A stretch of DNA of 46,012 nucleotides, from NCBI GenBank assembly GCA_021202075.1, contig JAJQDT010000079.1:1-46012 (forward strand). Reading direction: 5' to 3'. A program made the position numbers and the translations under genes. The notes below the pieces were generated by a model. It was not told where the DNA came from. It searched no databases and saw only the letters and a list, made by a program, of their open reading frames with translations. The stretch comes from Lachnospiraceae bacterium (GTDB lineage Bacteria > Bacillota > Clostridia > Lachnospirales > Lachnospiraceae). This document shows positions 25,917 through 35,017 of this stretch, piece after piece; within the stretch, counting starts at the first letter, position 1, and each line of letters starts with the position of its first letter.

Positions 25917-26696
25917 TCAATCCTCCCATATCTTCCAAGGAGCTTTTCCACTACTCCAATATTTCTCTAGCTGCTGTTTTTCACGTAGCGTATCCATACA
26001 CTGCCAGAAGCCTCTGTGCGTGTAATATTTAAGCTGGTGTTCAGCTACTAATCTATTAAGTGGCTCTTGTTCAAATACAGTAGAATCTCCATCAATATAA
26101 TCAAATATTTCTGGCTGAAACACCATAAAACCGATGTTAATCAAGTCTCCATCCAAGTCAGACTTCTCACGAAACGCATTTACATATCCGTCCTTACCCA
26201 CATCGAGAACACCCTTGTTCTGCCCAAAGTTATAAACAGAGATTGTTCCAATACAACTGTTTGACTTGTGGTATTCAATCAGTTCTGGAATATTAATATC
26301 TCCTACAGCATCACCATAGGTCATCATGAATGGCTCATTCCCTACATATTCCTTTATTCTCTTAATTCGTCCCCCAGTCTGAGTATTAAGGCCAGTATCG
26401 ACAACTGTAACTTTCCATGGTTCGACATTTTTATTATGTACAACCATCTCATTACCATTTGTGAAATCAAAAGTAATATCAGATGTGTGGAGGAAGTAAT
26501 CAGCGAACCATTCTTTAATAACATGCTGTTTATATCCAGCACATATAATGAACTCATTTACGCCATAGTACGAATATTCCTTCATGATATGCCACAAAAT
26601 CGGCATCTCACCAATCTCAATCATTGGCTTCGGTTTAAATTGAGATTCCTCTGAAATTCTTGTTCCAAACCCTCCCGCTAATATTACTACTTTCAT
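25917..26696 (-). CDS. rfbF: Glucose-1-phosphate cytidylyltransferase
   Basis: This enzyme makes CDP-glucose from CTP and glucose-1-phosphate. The 259-residue product starts MKVVILAGGFGTRISEES, the nucleotidyltransferase signature, followed by KPKPMIEIGEMPILWHIMK and MMTYGDAVGDI (metal-binding Asp). WQCMDTLREKQQLE near the end is typical of RfbF. The ATG at 26696 follows GAGG by 6 bases. An in-frame extension up to 26891 has no conserved sequence and overlaps the preceding gene, so it is not used. Confidence 0.95.
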   Translation of the reverse strand: MKVVILAGGFGTRISEESQFKPKPMIEIGEMPILWHIMKEYSYYGVNEFIICAGYKQHVIKEWFADYFLHTSDITFDFTNGNEMVVHNKNVEPWKVTVVDTGLNTQTGGRIKRIKEYVGNEPFMMTYGDAVGDINIPELIEYHKSNSCIGTISVYNFGQNKGVLDVGKDGYVNAFREKSDLDGDLINIGFMVFQPEIFDYIDGDSTVFEQEPLNRLVAEHQLKYYTHRGFWQCMDTLREKQQLEKYWSSGKAPWKIWED

Positions 26697-26764
26697 CTTA
26701 AACCTCATTTCATTACTAATCATTAAACGACCAAAAATACTAAAACGACTGTCAAATAAGTTAC

Positions 26765-26789
26765 AAAAAAATATTATTTGAATATTTTT
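26765..26789 (-). terminator. AT-only hairpin with T-run in the neuB-rfbF gap
   Basis: On the minus strand AAAAATATT, a 5-base loop and AATATTTTT form a 9-bp stem that continues into seven Ts. All pairs are A-T, so it would be a weak terminator. It lies between the synthase stop and rfbF. Confidence 0.3.
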
Positions 26790-26807
26790 ATTAACAATTG
26801 TTAATAA
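26788..26807 (-). promoter_or_regulatory. 20-bp perfect palindrome, possible operator
   Basis: TTATTAACAATTGTTAATAA is a perfect 20-bp palindrome in the 154-base gap before rfbF, 44 bases after the synthase stop. Its dyad with a GC-poor centre looks like the site of a dimeric repressor. No matching regulator gene is visible. Confidence 0.4.
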
Positions 26808-26850
26808 GCATTGTGTTTTCAGAAGCAACTGACAAGAATTAAACAAACCA

Positions 26851-27888
26851 TTAAACCATCTCCCAAGTGAGAATAGTATCTTCTTCAACATCCCGGACTA
26901 TTTTTCTCCCTACAACAATATCTTGATACTTAGGTGAAATACCAGTTCCTGGGCGCTTAGGCATCAAATCCTCTTTCTTTATAATTTCTCCTGCCTTCAT
27001 GTCACGAGTAGGAACTAACGAACGTCGTGCTTCTCTACGAGGTATCTTTTCACATTCAAGCACTGTTTTTTCAGGATTTCCTAATACAGTATCAATCCAT
27101 TTAAAATTTTCAATAGCCCTTTTGAAGTCACTTGGGTCTCCAGCATGGTAATGATCATTTCCAGTTAAAGTCTTATCTAACGTAAAATGCTTTTCTATAA
27201 CTTCTGCCCCCAGCATGTATGCGACCGCAAGAGTCATCATCGTATCATCTGGGGCAACATGATCACTAAAACCAACTCTCACATTTGGAAATGTTTTCTT
27301 TAGTGTTTCAATGATTCTAAGATTTGCATTCTTAGGGTCTGTTGGATAAGACAAGACACAGTGAAAAAGGACAATGTCGGAGCATCCCTCTTCAATCAGA
27401 ATACGGACAGCTTCATCTACTTCTGAAATGTAAGACGCGCCAACAGACATATACACAGGCTTTCCCTTCTTCGCAATGTGTCGAATGAATGGTAGGTTGC
27501 TTAAATCAGAGGAAGATACTTTATAAAAATCTACCAAAGGCTCTAAATAATCCGCCGAAGCGTAGTCAAACGGCGTAGAAGTAAAATCCATGCCTTTAGA
27601 ATGTGTATATTCACAAAGTTCTCTGTATTCCGCCTCACCAAATGAATCATGCTTAAGGAATAATTCATACTGCGTCTTTGTCGGTTCTTTAGTTGTGTCC
27701 CAATACGCAGGTGAATTTTTAGAAACAATTGTGCCAGCCTTATAAGATTGAAATTTAGCACAGTCAATCCCCGCCTCCGCAGCCTTATCAATATAAATCT
27801 TTGCTGCTTCAAGAGGCGAGATATTCATCACTTTTGCTGTGTCATAAAAATTTACGCCCATCTCTGCAATAACATACGGTTTGCTCAT
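26851..27888 (-). CDS. NeuB-family nonulosonate synthase
   Basis: The family condenses phosphoenolpyruvate with a 6-carbon amino sugar to give a sialic-acid-like nonulosonate. The 345-residue product shows the barrel start PYVIAEMGVNF, AKFQSYKAGTIVSKNSPAYWD, YKVSSSDLSNLPFI, GFSDH, EKHFTLDKTLTGNDHYHA and a C-terminal SAF (antifreeze-like) domain from RRSLVPTRDM onward. NeuB, LegI, PseI and SpsE are all possible assignments. The ATG at 27888 lies 9 bases after GGGAGG, so the upstream ATG at 27897 is unlikely. It follows the cytidylyltransferase-hydrolase fusion gene. Confidence 0.88.
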   Translation of the reverse strand: MSKPYVIAEMGVNFYDTAKVMNISPLEAAKIYIDKAAEAGIDCAKFQSYKAGTIVSKNSPAYWDTTKEPTKTQYELFLKHDSFGEAEYRELCEYTHSKGMDFTSTPFDYASADYLEPLVDFYKVSSSDLSNLPFIRHIAKKGKPVYMSVGASYISEVDEAVRILIEEGCSDIVLFHCVLSYPTDPKNANLRIIETLKKTFPNVRVGFSDHVAPDDTMMTLAVAYMLGAEVIEKHFTLDKTLTGNDHYHAGDPSDFKRAIENFKWIDTVLGNPEKTVLECEKIPRREARRSLVPTRDMKAGEIIKKEDLMPKRPGTGISPKYQDIVVGRKIVRDVEEDTILTWEMV

Positions 27889-27907
27889 AGTTCTCATCCT
27901 CCCAAAA

Positions 27908-29509
27908 TTAATGATTCAAAATTAAACCCATTACACGATTTCGCCCATTGCGAAGATCATGACCTAAAAGAATGTCCTGGAAATGCTTTCTATCTTCCAA
28001 AGAAAGCTCTAAATATGTCTTTAGCGTTCCTTCAATAATTGAATCAGGTGGATTTAATCCGATATAGGTAAACCCATTTTCATTGCAAACAAACCCATGT
28101 TTTTCTTCCCTCTGGTTTTGAGCCATTGCAATGGAAGGAATTCCAAGCATAGCCAATTCATATCCTGTTCGTCCCCTCGATGTTATTCCGATATCACAGC
28201 TTGTCATGAGTTCGGGCATGTTAGATACATCAAATTTAACATCAATATTTTCAAATTTATTATACTCTAATAAAACCTCTACGTTTTTCTTTGCCCGACC
28301 AAGAACAATTGTAAAATGATACATCTTGTATTCATTCTTTGAAACAATTCTTAAAAGACGATCTGAATAGTTTTGAGGGTCAGCACCTCCAAAGCTGATA
28401 AAGACATTTTTAACCTCCTCATTAATCATTATCGGTTCATAAAACATAAATGTTTTTCCAGATATGTAATATTTCTCGCCCGCATAAACTTGTGGAAGAT
28501 CCCCGCTGGAATACAAAGCATTGAAGACTAAATCTGCCTTAAGAATACCTTCTCCATCGTCCTCAAAATTAACAATTTTTGCTTTAGGAAGTACTGTTCG
28601 CAATCCAATCATATAGTCTATTGATGTGGTTAAAATATCATTAATAAAAATAGTATACTGTTTTTCTTTACAAAGCTGAAAAAGTTCTGCTATACCATTA
28701 ACAGGAACAAGATTATGTGTCGTAGTTCCAAACACAGCAGGATTAGTTTGATTCGAATCGTAATATATATCTGGTTTTACAAAAAACTCGTCCGCCAACT
28801 CCAGTGCTCTGTAAATATGTCCTATTCCTCTGGTGTTGTTACCATTTACATAGATAGCAACTTTCTGTTCATCTAAAGTTGCCGCTACGCTTCGTAAATC
28901 TTCAAACGTATCAATATCCTGGGATTCAGATTCTGGAATCTCGAAAACATCAACTTTAGCCCCAATCCTTGTGTCTTTAGTGACTACAGAGGTTTTAGAG
29001 ATAACAAATGCACCTGTTTCTAAATAGCAAGGCGGAAGATACTGTCTGTTAAGCCGTTCCTTGTAATTAGGCACAGTTTTTCCATCAGCTTTTGTCCACG
29101 AAAGATGAGGTGAATTAATTGCTGATATCAAAGTGTCCAAATCATTATCAATTGCATAGGAGATCGCCTTATCAAGAGTCTCCGACTTTAATGTGGGTGA
29201 GGTTGGCTGCATCGTTACAATGTAATCCCATGTTGTTTCACTAGGAATTGCATCATATATAACAGAGTCAAGCGTAACAGAATCTCCACAAAGTTCTTTC
29301 TTGCGCCAATGACAATCAACCCCCATCTGTTGTGCAATGATGCGAACTTCTGGAGAATCAGTAGAGACTACTACATCTGATATATATTTAGACATCTTAG
29401 CATTCCTGATTGAGTAATAAATTAACGGATGCCCGCCAATAATACGAATATTCTTATTTGGAATTCCTTTTGATCCTGCACGTGCAGGAATTACAGCCAG
29501 GATTTTCAT
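27908..29509 (-). CDS. Nonulosonate cytidylyltransferase fused to PseG-like hydrolase
   Basis: Residues 1 to about 225 are a NeuA/PseF/SpsF-type CMP-sugar transferase (VIPARAGSKGIPNKNI, VVSTDSPEV, MQPTSPTLKS). From about 228 the protein is PseG/SpsG-like, with NTRGIGHIYRALELADEF and VFISFGGADPQNYSDRLL and a GT-B-type C-terminal half. PseG releases UDP from the amino-sugar precursor before the synthase acts. The fusion therefore joins the step before and the step after the NeuB-like enzyme encoded next. Length is 533 residues behind AAAGGAG. Confidence 0.88.
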   Translation of the reverse strand: MKILAVIPARAGSKGIPNKNIRIIGGHPLIYYSIRNAKMSKYISDVVVSTDSPEVRIIAQQMGVDCHWRKKELCGDSVTLDSVIYDAIPSETTWDYIVTMQPTSPTLKSETLDKAISYAIDNDLDTLISAINSPHLSWTKADGKTVPNYKERLNRQYLPPCYLETGAFVISKTSVVTKDTRIGAKVDVFEIPESESQDIDTFEDLRSVAATLDEQKVAIYVNGNNTRGIGHIYRALELADEFFVKPDIYYDSNQTNPAVFGTTTHNLVPVNGIAELFQLCKEKQYTIFINDILTTSIDYMIGLRTVLPKAKIVNFEDDGEGILKADLVFNALYSSGDLPQVYAGEKYYISGKTFMFYEPIMINEEVKNVFISFGGADPQNYSDRLLRIVSKNEYKMYHFTIVLGRAKKNVEVLLEYNKFENIDVKFDVSNMPELMTSCDIGITSRGRTGYELAMLGIPSIAMAQNQREEKHGFVCNENGFTYIGLNPPDSIIEGTLKTYLELSLEDRKHFQDILLGHDLRNGRNRVMGLILNH

Positions 29510-29535
29510 ATATGCTCTCCTTTACCAGTTTCCTG

Positions 29536-30987
29536 TTATTTGATGATTCTCTTCAAAACATTTATTTTTTTCAATTCACTCAAATCACGGTTCTTAATAC
29601 ATCTCAACAACACTTTATTGTATTTAATTATCACAAATATTGTTATGACAAGAAGAACTACAATTAAACAATATCTGATCCTATTTAACCTGTAAAACAG
29701 CAAAGCGCAGCCCATTCCTACAAGAGTAATCAAAATGCATTTTATAAAAAATGCAGTATCATACCATTTTGTTTTTTTTAATTTCAAAACAAACATATAA
29801 TGGATAACTAAAAGGATAAAATACCCTATAAGTGTTGTATATGCAGCCGCTATATAGCCAAATCTTGGAATAAATATATAATTCAAAGCTATATTTATAA
29901 TGGCCGCAATAATAGTTCCGATTGCAACATTCACTTGTTTTTTATGATAGAACTCAATATTCACGTACAGTGAATATATAAACTGGAAAACATATCCCAC
30001 CATAACCGGCGGAATCACATATACCGCAGATAAGTAACTTCGACCGCCCATAATTAATAGGATTTCCGGAGCTAGAAGCATAAAGCAAAAGACCACAGCC
30101 AAAAAGAAAATCGTATAAGGTTTTGATTTATTTTTCAACTCCAGATATTCTTCCGCATCCATTCTCTGATATGCCCAAGGAGACCATGCGCTATTCATAC
30201 TCGACCACAATAATGCGACAATCATTGCACACGAATATGCAACTGAATATAATGCATTCTCTTCTGATCCAATCATGCTATTAATCATGATACGGTCAGA
30301 TGAATTCAAAATATTAGAAGCGAGCAAATGCCATATCAAAGGGAAAGAAATGGATAAAGCGTACCTCCAATATTTGTTAGATATTCTTCCCTTTGCTCTT
30401 ACAATTAAAAAAATATATATAAAAGCAGTTATTATTATTAATGGAACATAATATCCATAAACGCGTCCCCGAAGCGCATCATTACAAACAATTGCAAGTA
30501 TTAATGAAACAACCGTCGCAACCACACTGCTTCCAATCGAAACCACCATGTTGGGAATATAATCAAACCTTAGCTGATTTCGAATTTGAAACATTTGTAT
30601 TGCAGGATAAACAAGTAAATATATAAACAATATATTTATCATGTCAAAGTCTATTAGAAATAAGCCTACAAAAAAATTCTTGAAGATAAGGATAATAGAA
30701 TAAAACGCACCTGTAATTATTGTTCCTAAAATCAAATTCGAAGCTATGTATTCGTCCAAACAATCTTTGTAATCAAATTGTGCCAACTGAACGCTTGAAT
30801 ACAATTCCACCGTAACAAGGATTGCTAAAATTGAAAACCATGATTGTATATTTGAGTATGATCCAATGTCCTCACTTGTCATCAGTCTGGTAAAAATAGG
30901 AGTTGTAAGGAAAACCATTCCCTTAACAATAAAATTAGAAATTGTATAGCCAACTCCAGCTTTAAGAGGCGAATTATTCTTTTCCAT
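29536..30987 (-). CDS. Wzx-type oligosaccharide flippase
   Basis: The 483-residue integral membrane protein has about 12-14 hydrophobic helices and the MATE/MVF-type polysaccharide opening AGVGYTISNFIVKGMVFLTTPIFTRLMTSEDIGSYS. It should move lipid-linked repeat units across the membrane. The gene is strongly AT-rich, as flippase genes of capsule loci often are. AGGGAAGA precedes the ATG. It lies 6 bases after the polymerase gene. Confidence 0.88.
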   Translation of the reverse strand: MEKNNSPLKAGVGYTISNFIVKGMVFLTTPIFTRLMTSEDIGSYSNIQSWFSILAILVTVELYSSVQLAQFDYKDCLDEYIASNLILGTIITGAFYSIILIFKNFFVGLFLIDFDMINILFIYLLVYPAIQMFQIRNQLRFDYIPNMVVSIGSSVVATVVSLILAIVCNDALRGRVYGYYVPLIIITAFIYIFLIVRAKGRISNKYWRYALSISFPLIWHLLASNILNSSDRIMINSMIGSEENALYSVAYSCAMIVALLWSSMNSAWSPWAYQRMDAEEYLELKNKSKPYTIFFLAVVFCFMLLAPEILLIMGGRSYLSAVYVIPPVMVGYVFQFIYSLYVNIEFYHKKQVNVAIGTIIAAIINIALNYIFIPRFGYIAAAYTTLIGYFILLVIHYMFVLKLKKTKWYDTAFFIKCILITLVGMGCALLFYRLNRIRYCLIVVLLVITIFVIIKYNKVLLRCIKNRDLSELKKINVLKRIIK

Positions 30988-30993
30988 TCTTCC

Positions 30994-32220
30994 CTAATCC
31001 TCCAGCTTTTCCAATTCTATATTATCTCCACTTTCAAACAGTAACTCACTTGAAATTGATTCTTCTCGCCTCTTGTCTGCTTCATATACAGCAGACATTC
31101 CTATAACAAATAACAACAAATAATCAGTTGTAAACATACTATGCATTATCATTGCATTAACCAAATAAGGAATCCAGTATTCAATATACTTTACTTGGAA
31201 ATATTTTGACAATATATAGCAAAATATGAGATAATATAATATAGTAAATATAACTCCATTTTTCATTAGCATATTGATTACAGAATTATGACTCTGTACC
31301 AATCTATATCCATTATATGTTACAAATGTATTTTCTGACACATTATCGCCTAAAGCTTCTTGTATATTATTATCATAGCCATAGAAAAGAAACTCCTTAT
31401 TGTTAAGAACTGTTTCAATTGCATATATATTTGCACCAAATCTTACAGCATTTGAACCATCATTCAATCCTTCATGATAAGATACTGTTCCTGTTGCAGA
31501 AATAAAAGTAATCCATATTGCACTAAATATTATCGTAATTATTGTTGTCCCGGAAATAATGCCTAAACATTTAGAAAAACTTACTTTCTCTTTTGGCAAA
31601 TCAGATGGATTGTTTTTATTTCTAAAATATTTAATTAACTTTATGATGATAAACAGAGCAAACATCAAAAAAAGTCCACGCCTTGAACGATTAAAATAGC
31701 TTGTTGCAATTGCCAAAGGAATCCAACTTTTATGTTTTTTTGCATCTGCGTATATGTAGTAGGAGAATAATGCCACATACGTATAATTGCCATCCCAGCA
31801 TCCGGATTGTAATGTGAACATATCCATACCTATACCATTAGCAGATACTTGTACTAATAACTGAATACATATGGCTATATAAGCAATCCAATAAAACCAG
31901 TCAAAGCTTTCTGAATTATTTAAATATTCATTTTCAGAATTATATGCATATGCTATTATCAACATATAAATAAATACCATAACCGTATTTGTATATGAAA
32001 AATTAGAGAGCACAATAACAACCAATACCGCAATGCCCAAAAATGAGAATAAGCCAAACATCAATCTTGTAACTGTGCTTGTATAGAAAGCAGCTATGGC
32101 CAAAATAAGCATTGATATAAGGAAAAATCCTATTGTTAAGTAATTTGAATACTTTATAGGAACTATAAAGAAAAACAGAAGCAAATATATTTTGTTAATA
32201 TTATTTTGCATTTCTTGCAT
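30994..32220 (-). CDS. Wzy-type polysaccharide polymerase
   Basis: The 408-residue protein has about ten membrane helices and a large loop in the second half (VSYHEGLNDGSNAVRFGANIYAIETVLN...LVQSHNSVINML), the pattern of Wzy/EpsG-type polymerases. It should join lipid-linked repeats outside the membrane. The ATG at 32220 follows GGTGGAG by six bases; the GTG at 32232 overlaps this site. Sequence is very AT-rich, like the flippase gene beside it. Identification rests on topology and position, as usual for this poorly conserved family. Confidence 0.72.
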   Translation of the reverse strand: MQEMQNNINKIYLLLFFFIVPIKYSNYLTIGFFLISMLILAIAAFYTSTVTRLMFGLFSFLGIAVLVVIVLSNFSYTNTVMVFIYMLIIAYAYNSENEYLNNSESFDWFYWIAYIAICIQLLVQVSANGIGMDMFTLQSGCWDGNYTYVALFSYYIYADAKKHKSWIPLAIATSYFNRSRRGLFLMFALFIIIKLIKYFRNKNNPSDLPKEKVSFSKCLGIISGTTIITIIFSAIWITFISATGTVSYHEGLNDGSNAVRFGANIYAIETVLNNKEFLFYGYDNNIQEALGDNVSENTFVTYNGYRLVQSHNSVINMLMKNGVIFTILYYLIFCYILSKYFQVKYIEYWIPYLVNAMIMHSMFTTDYLLLFVIGMSAVYEADKRREESISSELLFESGDNIELEKLED

Positions 32221-32254
32221 ATGTATCTCCACCGTTTCAAAATTTCTATCCTAT

Positions 32255-33382
32255 TTATCGCATTTCTCTAGAATCTAATCCAAATATTACTTCTGCTTCC
32301 CTCACATATAGTTTTTCTTTGTGGTTTGCCTTTCTATACACTTGATCATATCTATCAAATATGTCATATAATTCATCTGGTAATTTTATATTAGTCAGTC
32401 CCCAATACTTATCACAAACCTTTTTCTGCTGCTCCGTAATTATTTCGGAGTAAGTTAAAAACTCTCTTTGAACTTCTCTTTTATTAATAATAGCCTCATC
32501 TTCATTTTCTGCGATCTGTGATCCTGCCATTTTACTATCTGTCGAATAGCTTGTATGCTGATTGATAAGCATATGTGGCTTGTTCAAAGCAATGCAGTAT
32601 CCCAAATGAGTTCCTACAGCATTTGATACCGTATAATCAGCAATATTTATAAATGATTTCTGTCTACTCAAAAAATTAGGATCTTCTCTTTTACCCGCGC
32701 AAACTACAATGTAATTCTGCTTTTCATATAACTTATTTCGTCCAAGTTCAATATCTTTATAATATAAACACACCAGGACAGTCCTGAATTCATGCTCAAC
32801 TTTGATTTTTTCTATACAGCGAATTAATTCATCATAATCAAAATGAGAAATGACACCTTCTGCAGAATGTGTAGGAAACACTAATAATGTTTTTCCAAAT
32901 TTAATTTTGTAATTATGTATTTCACTTTCTGAGCAATAATCATTCGCGTAACAAATATATGGACCAATCGAAGTAATTGGCTTCCTTGTTATTGGTCTTA
33001 AATACTCTTTCCTTTGTTCTGCAAAATTTATTATTCCAGGAAGACCACTATCATAACTTTCAATTGCGATTTGAGACTTTCCAAAAAAAACCCCATGCTC
33101 AATACATGCTTTTATCGGTTTATGATAACCAGCGTATTTTTTTAAGGAAGGAGCAATACCGTATAATATGTTGGCTTTATAGTATTCATCGCAGTGAAAA
33201 TACTTGTGTTTTAAAATGGTTTCATAATCAAATAAATCTTGCTCAACTATCTTCGCCTCTTTTTTGCGGTTCATAAAATAAAAAAAATTATTATAAAAAA
33301 TAAGGCACCTTTTCTTTTGTAACTCATTTCTACAAAAAAGAGTTAATAAGGCTTTTATTTTTTGCTTAAATGCTAAATTCAT
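32255..33382 (-). CDS. Probable GT-B-like sugar or phosphate transferase of the capsule locus
   Basis: I cannot name the family. The 375-residue product has an N-terminal Lys-rich helix and, in its second half, strands and helices (KTLLVFPTHSAEGV, RTVLVCLYYKDIEL, ADYTVSNAVGTHLGYCIALNKPHMLINQ) like a GT-B donor domain, where a late THLGY/ALNKP loop often contacts the nucleotide. It lies between glycosyltransferase and polymerase genes and is AT-rich. A transferase that extends the repeat unit is the best guess. Confidence 0.5.
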   Translation of the reverse strand: MNLAFKQKIKALLTLFCRNELQKKRCLIFYNNFFYFMNRKKEAKIVEQDLFDYETILKHKYFHCDEYYKANILYGIAPSLKKYAGYHKPIKACIEHGVFFGKSQIAIESYDSGLPGIINFAEQRKEYLRPITRKPITSIGPYICYANDYCSESEIHNYKIKFGKTLLVFPTHSAEGVISHFDYDELIRCIEKIKVEHEFRTVLVCLYYKDIELGRNKLYEKQNYIVVCAGKREDPNFLSRQKSFINIADYTVSNAVGTHLGYCIALNKPHMLINQHTSYSTDSKMAGSQIAENEDEAIINKREVQREFLTYSEIITEQQKKVCDKYWGLTNIKLPDELYDIFDRYDQVYRKANHKEKLYVREAEVIFGLDSREMR

Positions 33383-33438
33383 AAGTTGTTTCCTCTTTGT
33401 TTACAAATTAATATTTTCTAATTCAATTCTTTATAATT

Positions 33439-34257
33439 TCAATTCCGGAGTATTTTTTTGTATATTATATCTCTAACCTTTCCAGGCATATGACACCATA
33501 TCCACAGCGTTCCAATATTTATGAAATACTGTCCGCGTGACAGCATTCCATGCTTAATCATATATTTGTCTAACATAGACCAACCTTCAATATATCTTTT
33601 ATCTCCTCGACGCTCAACCATACCGTTCCCAACACATACATGTACTAATAAATCATCAAGATTACCCAACTTCTTTCCAGCAGCAAGCAACCTTACCCAA
33701 AGGTAGTAATCTTCCAAGTACTGAACCTGCTGATAAGATCCAACCTCAATCACATCGCTCTTACGAAAAATCGTGGCCATGTGGCTAAGTGGATTTCTTT
33801 TTTTCGTATACTCTAAAATTTCCTCGTTCGATAACGGCATATGCTTTACACGCTTCGGATGATTGTAATCTGTGTCAAACTCATCAATCGTTCCACTGGA
33901 CGCTGAGACTTCTGGATGACTTTCCATATAAGTAATCTGCTTTGTGAACCTATCCAATAAACATACATCATCACTATCTGACCTTGCTACTAGTTCATAT
34001 TTGCAGAAATGAAGTCCGTAGTTTAAGGCATTCCCAAGGCCACCATTTTTCTCGAGCCTATGGGTTTCAAAAATAGTTGGATATTTTTCCTCGTATTTCT
34101 GAATCACAGCATCCAATGATGGATTTAATGGGCCATCGCATACAAGGACAAACTGATCTGGCTGAAGTGTTTGATCATCCAGATTGCTTTTCAATGCTCT
34201 ATCCAGATAATCAGGATTTTCTTTCTGATATACGGACATTAAAACAGAAAAACACAT
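33439..34257 (-). CDS. Family 2 glycosyltransferase
   Basis: The 272-residue protein begins MCFSVLMSVYQKENPDYLDRAL, with QFVLVCDGP, NGGLGNALNYGL and the metal-binding LVARSDSDDVCLLDRF (DSDD), then EDYYLWVRLLAAGKK with the ED motif. This is a standard GT-A, family 2 inverting transferase of rhamnosyl or galactosyl type. The ATG at 34257 is preceded by AGGAGGGG; the ATG at 34266 lies too close to this site. Confidence 0.9.
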   Translation of the reverse strand: MCFSVLMSVYQKENPDYLDRALKSNLDDQTLQPDQFVLVCDGPLNPSLDAVIQKYEEKYPTIFETHRLEKNGGLGNALNYGLHFCKYELVARSDSDDVCLLDRFTKQITYMESHPEVSASSGTIDEFDTDYNHPKRVKHMPLSNEEILEYTKKRNPLSHMATIFRKSDVIEVGSYQQVQYLEDYYLWVRLLAAGKKLGNLDDLLVHVCVGNGMVERRGDKRYIEGWSMLDKYMIKHGMLSRGQYFINIGTLWIWCHMPGKVRDIIYKKILRN

Positions 34258-34329
34258 TTTACTCATCCCCTCCTGATTCTCCAACGTACCGTCACGGAAT
34301 TACACTTTTACGACAATTAACTCCCGTTG

Positions 34330-35001
34330 TTAATCTGCCTTATCTTCTATAATTTCTGCACCAATTCTGCCATCTGTAGTATGATCTTCTACATCTTTTT
34401 GAGAAAAGACCAAGAGTATAGTTTTGAAAAAAATTTCAAGGTCAATTTTTAAGCCGATGTGATTCACGTAGTAAATTTCTTGGTTGTATTTTTCTTGAAT
34501 CGTTTGATTATTTCTTCCATGAATAGCTGTCCAACTTGTTAAACCCGGAAGTACATCGAATCGAATCAATTGTTCTTGACTATATGTACCAAGGTCATTA
34601 ATTAAAAATGGACGCGGCCCTATAAAGCTCATCTTGCCCTGTAGAATATTCACTAATTGTGGTAATTCGTCTATGCTTGTTTTACGAAGAAAACTACCAG
34701 ATTTTGTTAACCTTTCCTCATCAGTAAGCGCTCTTCCGTTTTTATCAACAACTTCTGTGCGCATAGTTCTCAATTTATAAATAGAAAATATTTCCTGGTG
34801 GTAACCTGGTCTCCTTTGTTTAAATATAGCCGACCCTTTTGATTCCAGTTTAACCCAAAGCATCGCAAGCAAAAGTATAGGCCAAAGAATCAATAACATG
34901 ATCAGCGCCATTAAAAAATCCATAACGCGTTTTAGCTTTAAATATCTTACCTGCGCTTTGTTAAATACAGCTTGTGGAACGTAAGTTAACTGTTCTTTCA
35001 T
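34330..35001 (-). CDS. Priming sugar-phosphate transferase (second of two)
   Basis: The 223-residue bacterial sugar transferase has one hydrophobic region (about residues 26-50), FKQRRPGYHQEIFSIYKLRTMR, SIDELPQLVNILQGKMSFIGPRPFL and LPGLTSWTAIHGRNN, the conserved catalytic blocks. It moves a sugar-1-phosphate onto undecaprenyl phosphate. The ATG at 35001 follows GGAG; an extension to 35175 overlaps the acyltransferase gene and lacks family sequence. This is a short EpsL/WecA-unrelated type without N-terminal membrane bundle. Confidence 0.9.
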   Translation of the reverse strand: MKEQLTYVPQAVFNKAQVRYLKLKRVMDFLMALIMLLILWPILLLAMLWVKLESKGSAIFKQRRPGYHQEIFSIYKLRTMRTEVVDKNGRALTDEERLTKSGSFLRKTSIDELPQLVNILQGKMSFIGPRPFLINDLGTYSQEQLIRFDVLPGLTSWTAIHGRNNQTIQEKYNQEIYYVNHIGLKIDLEIFFKTILLVFSQKDVEDHTTDGRIGAEIIEDKAD

Positions 35002-35017
35002 TTTTATCTCCGTTATT

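Noticed and set aside
25917..26891. Longer version of the cytidylyltransferase gene starting at 26891
   Set aside because: The extra 65 residues overlap the synthase gene and run through the palindrome and AT hairpin; the family start and GAGG site support 26696.
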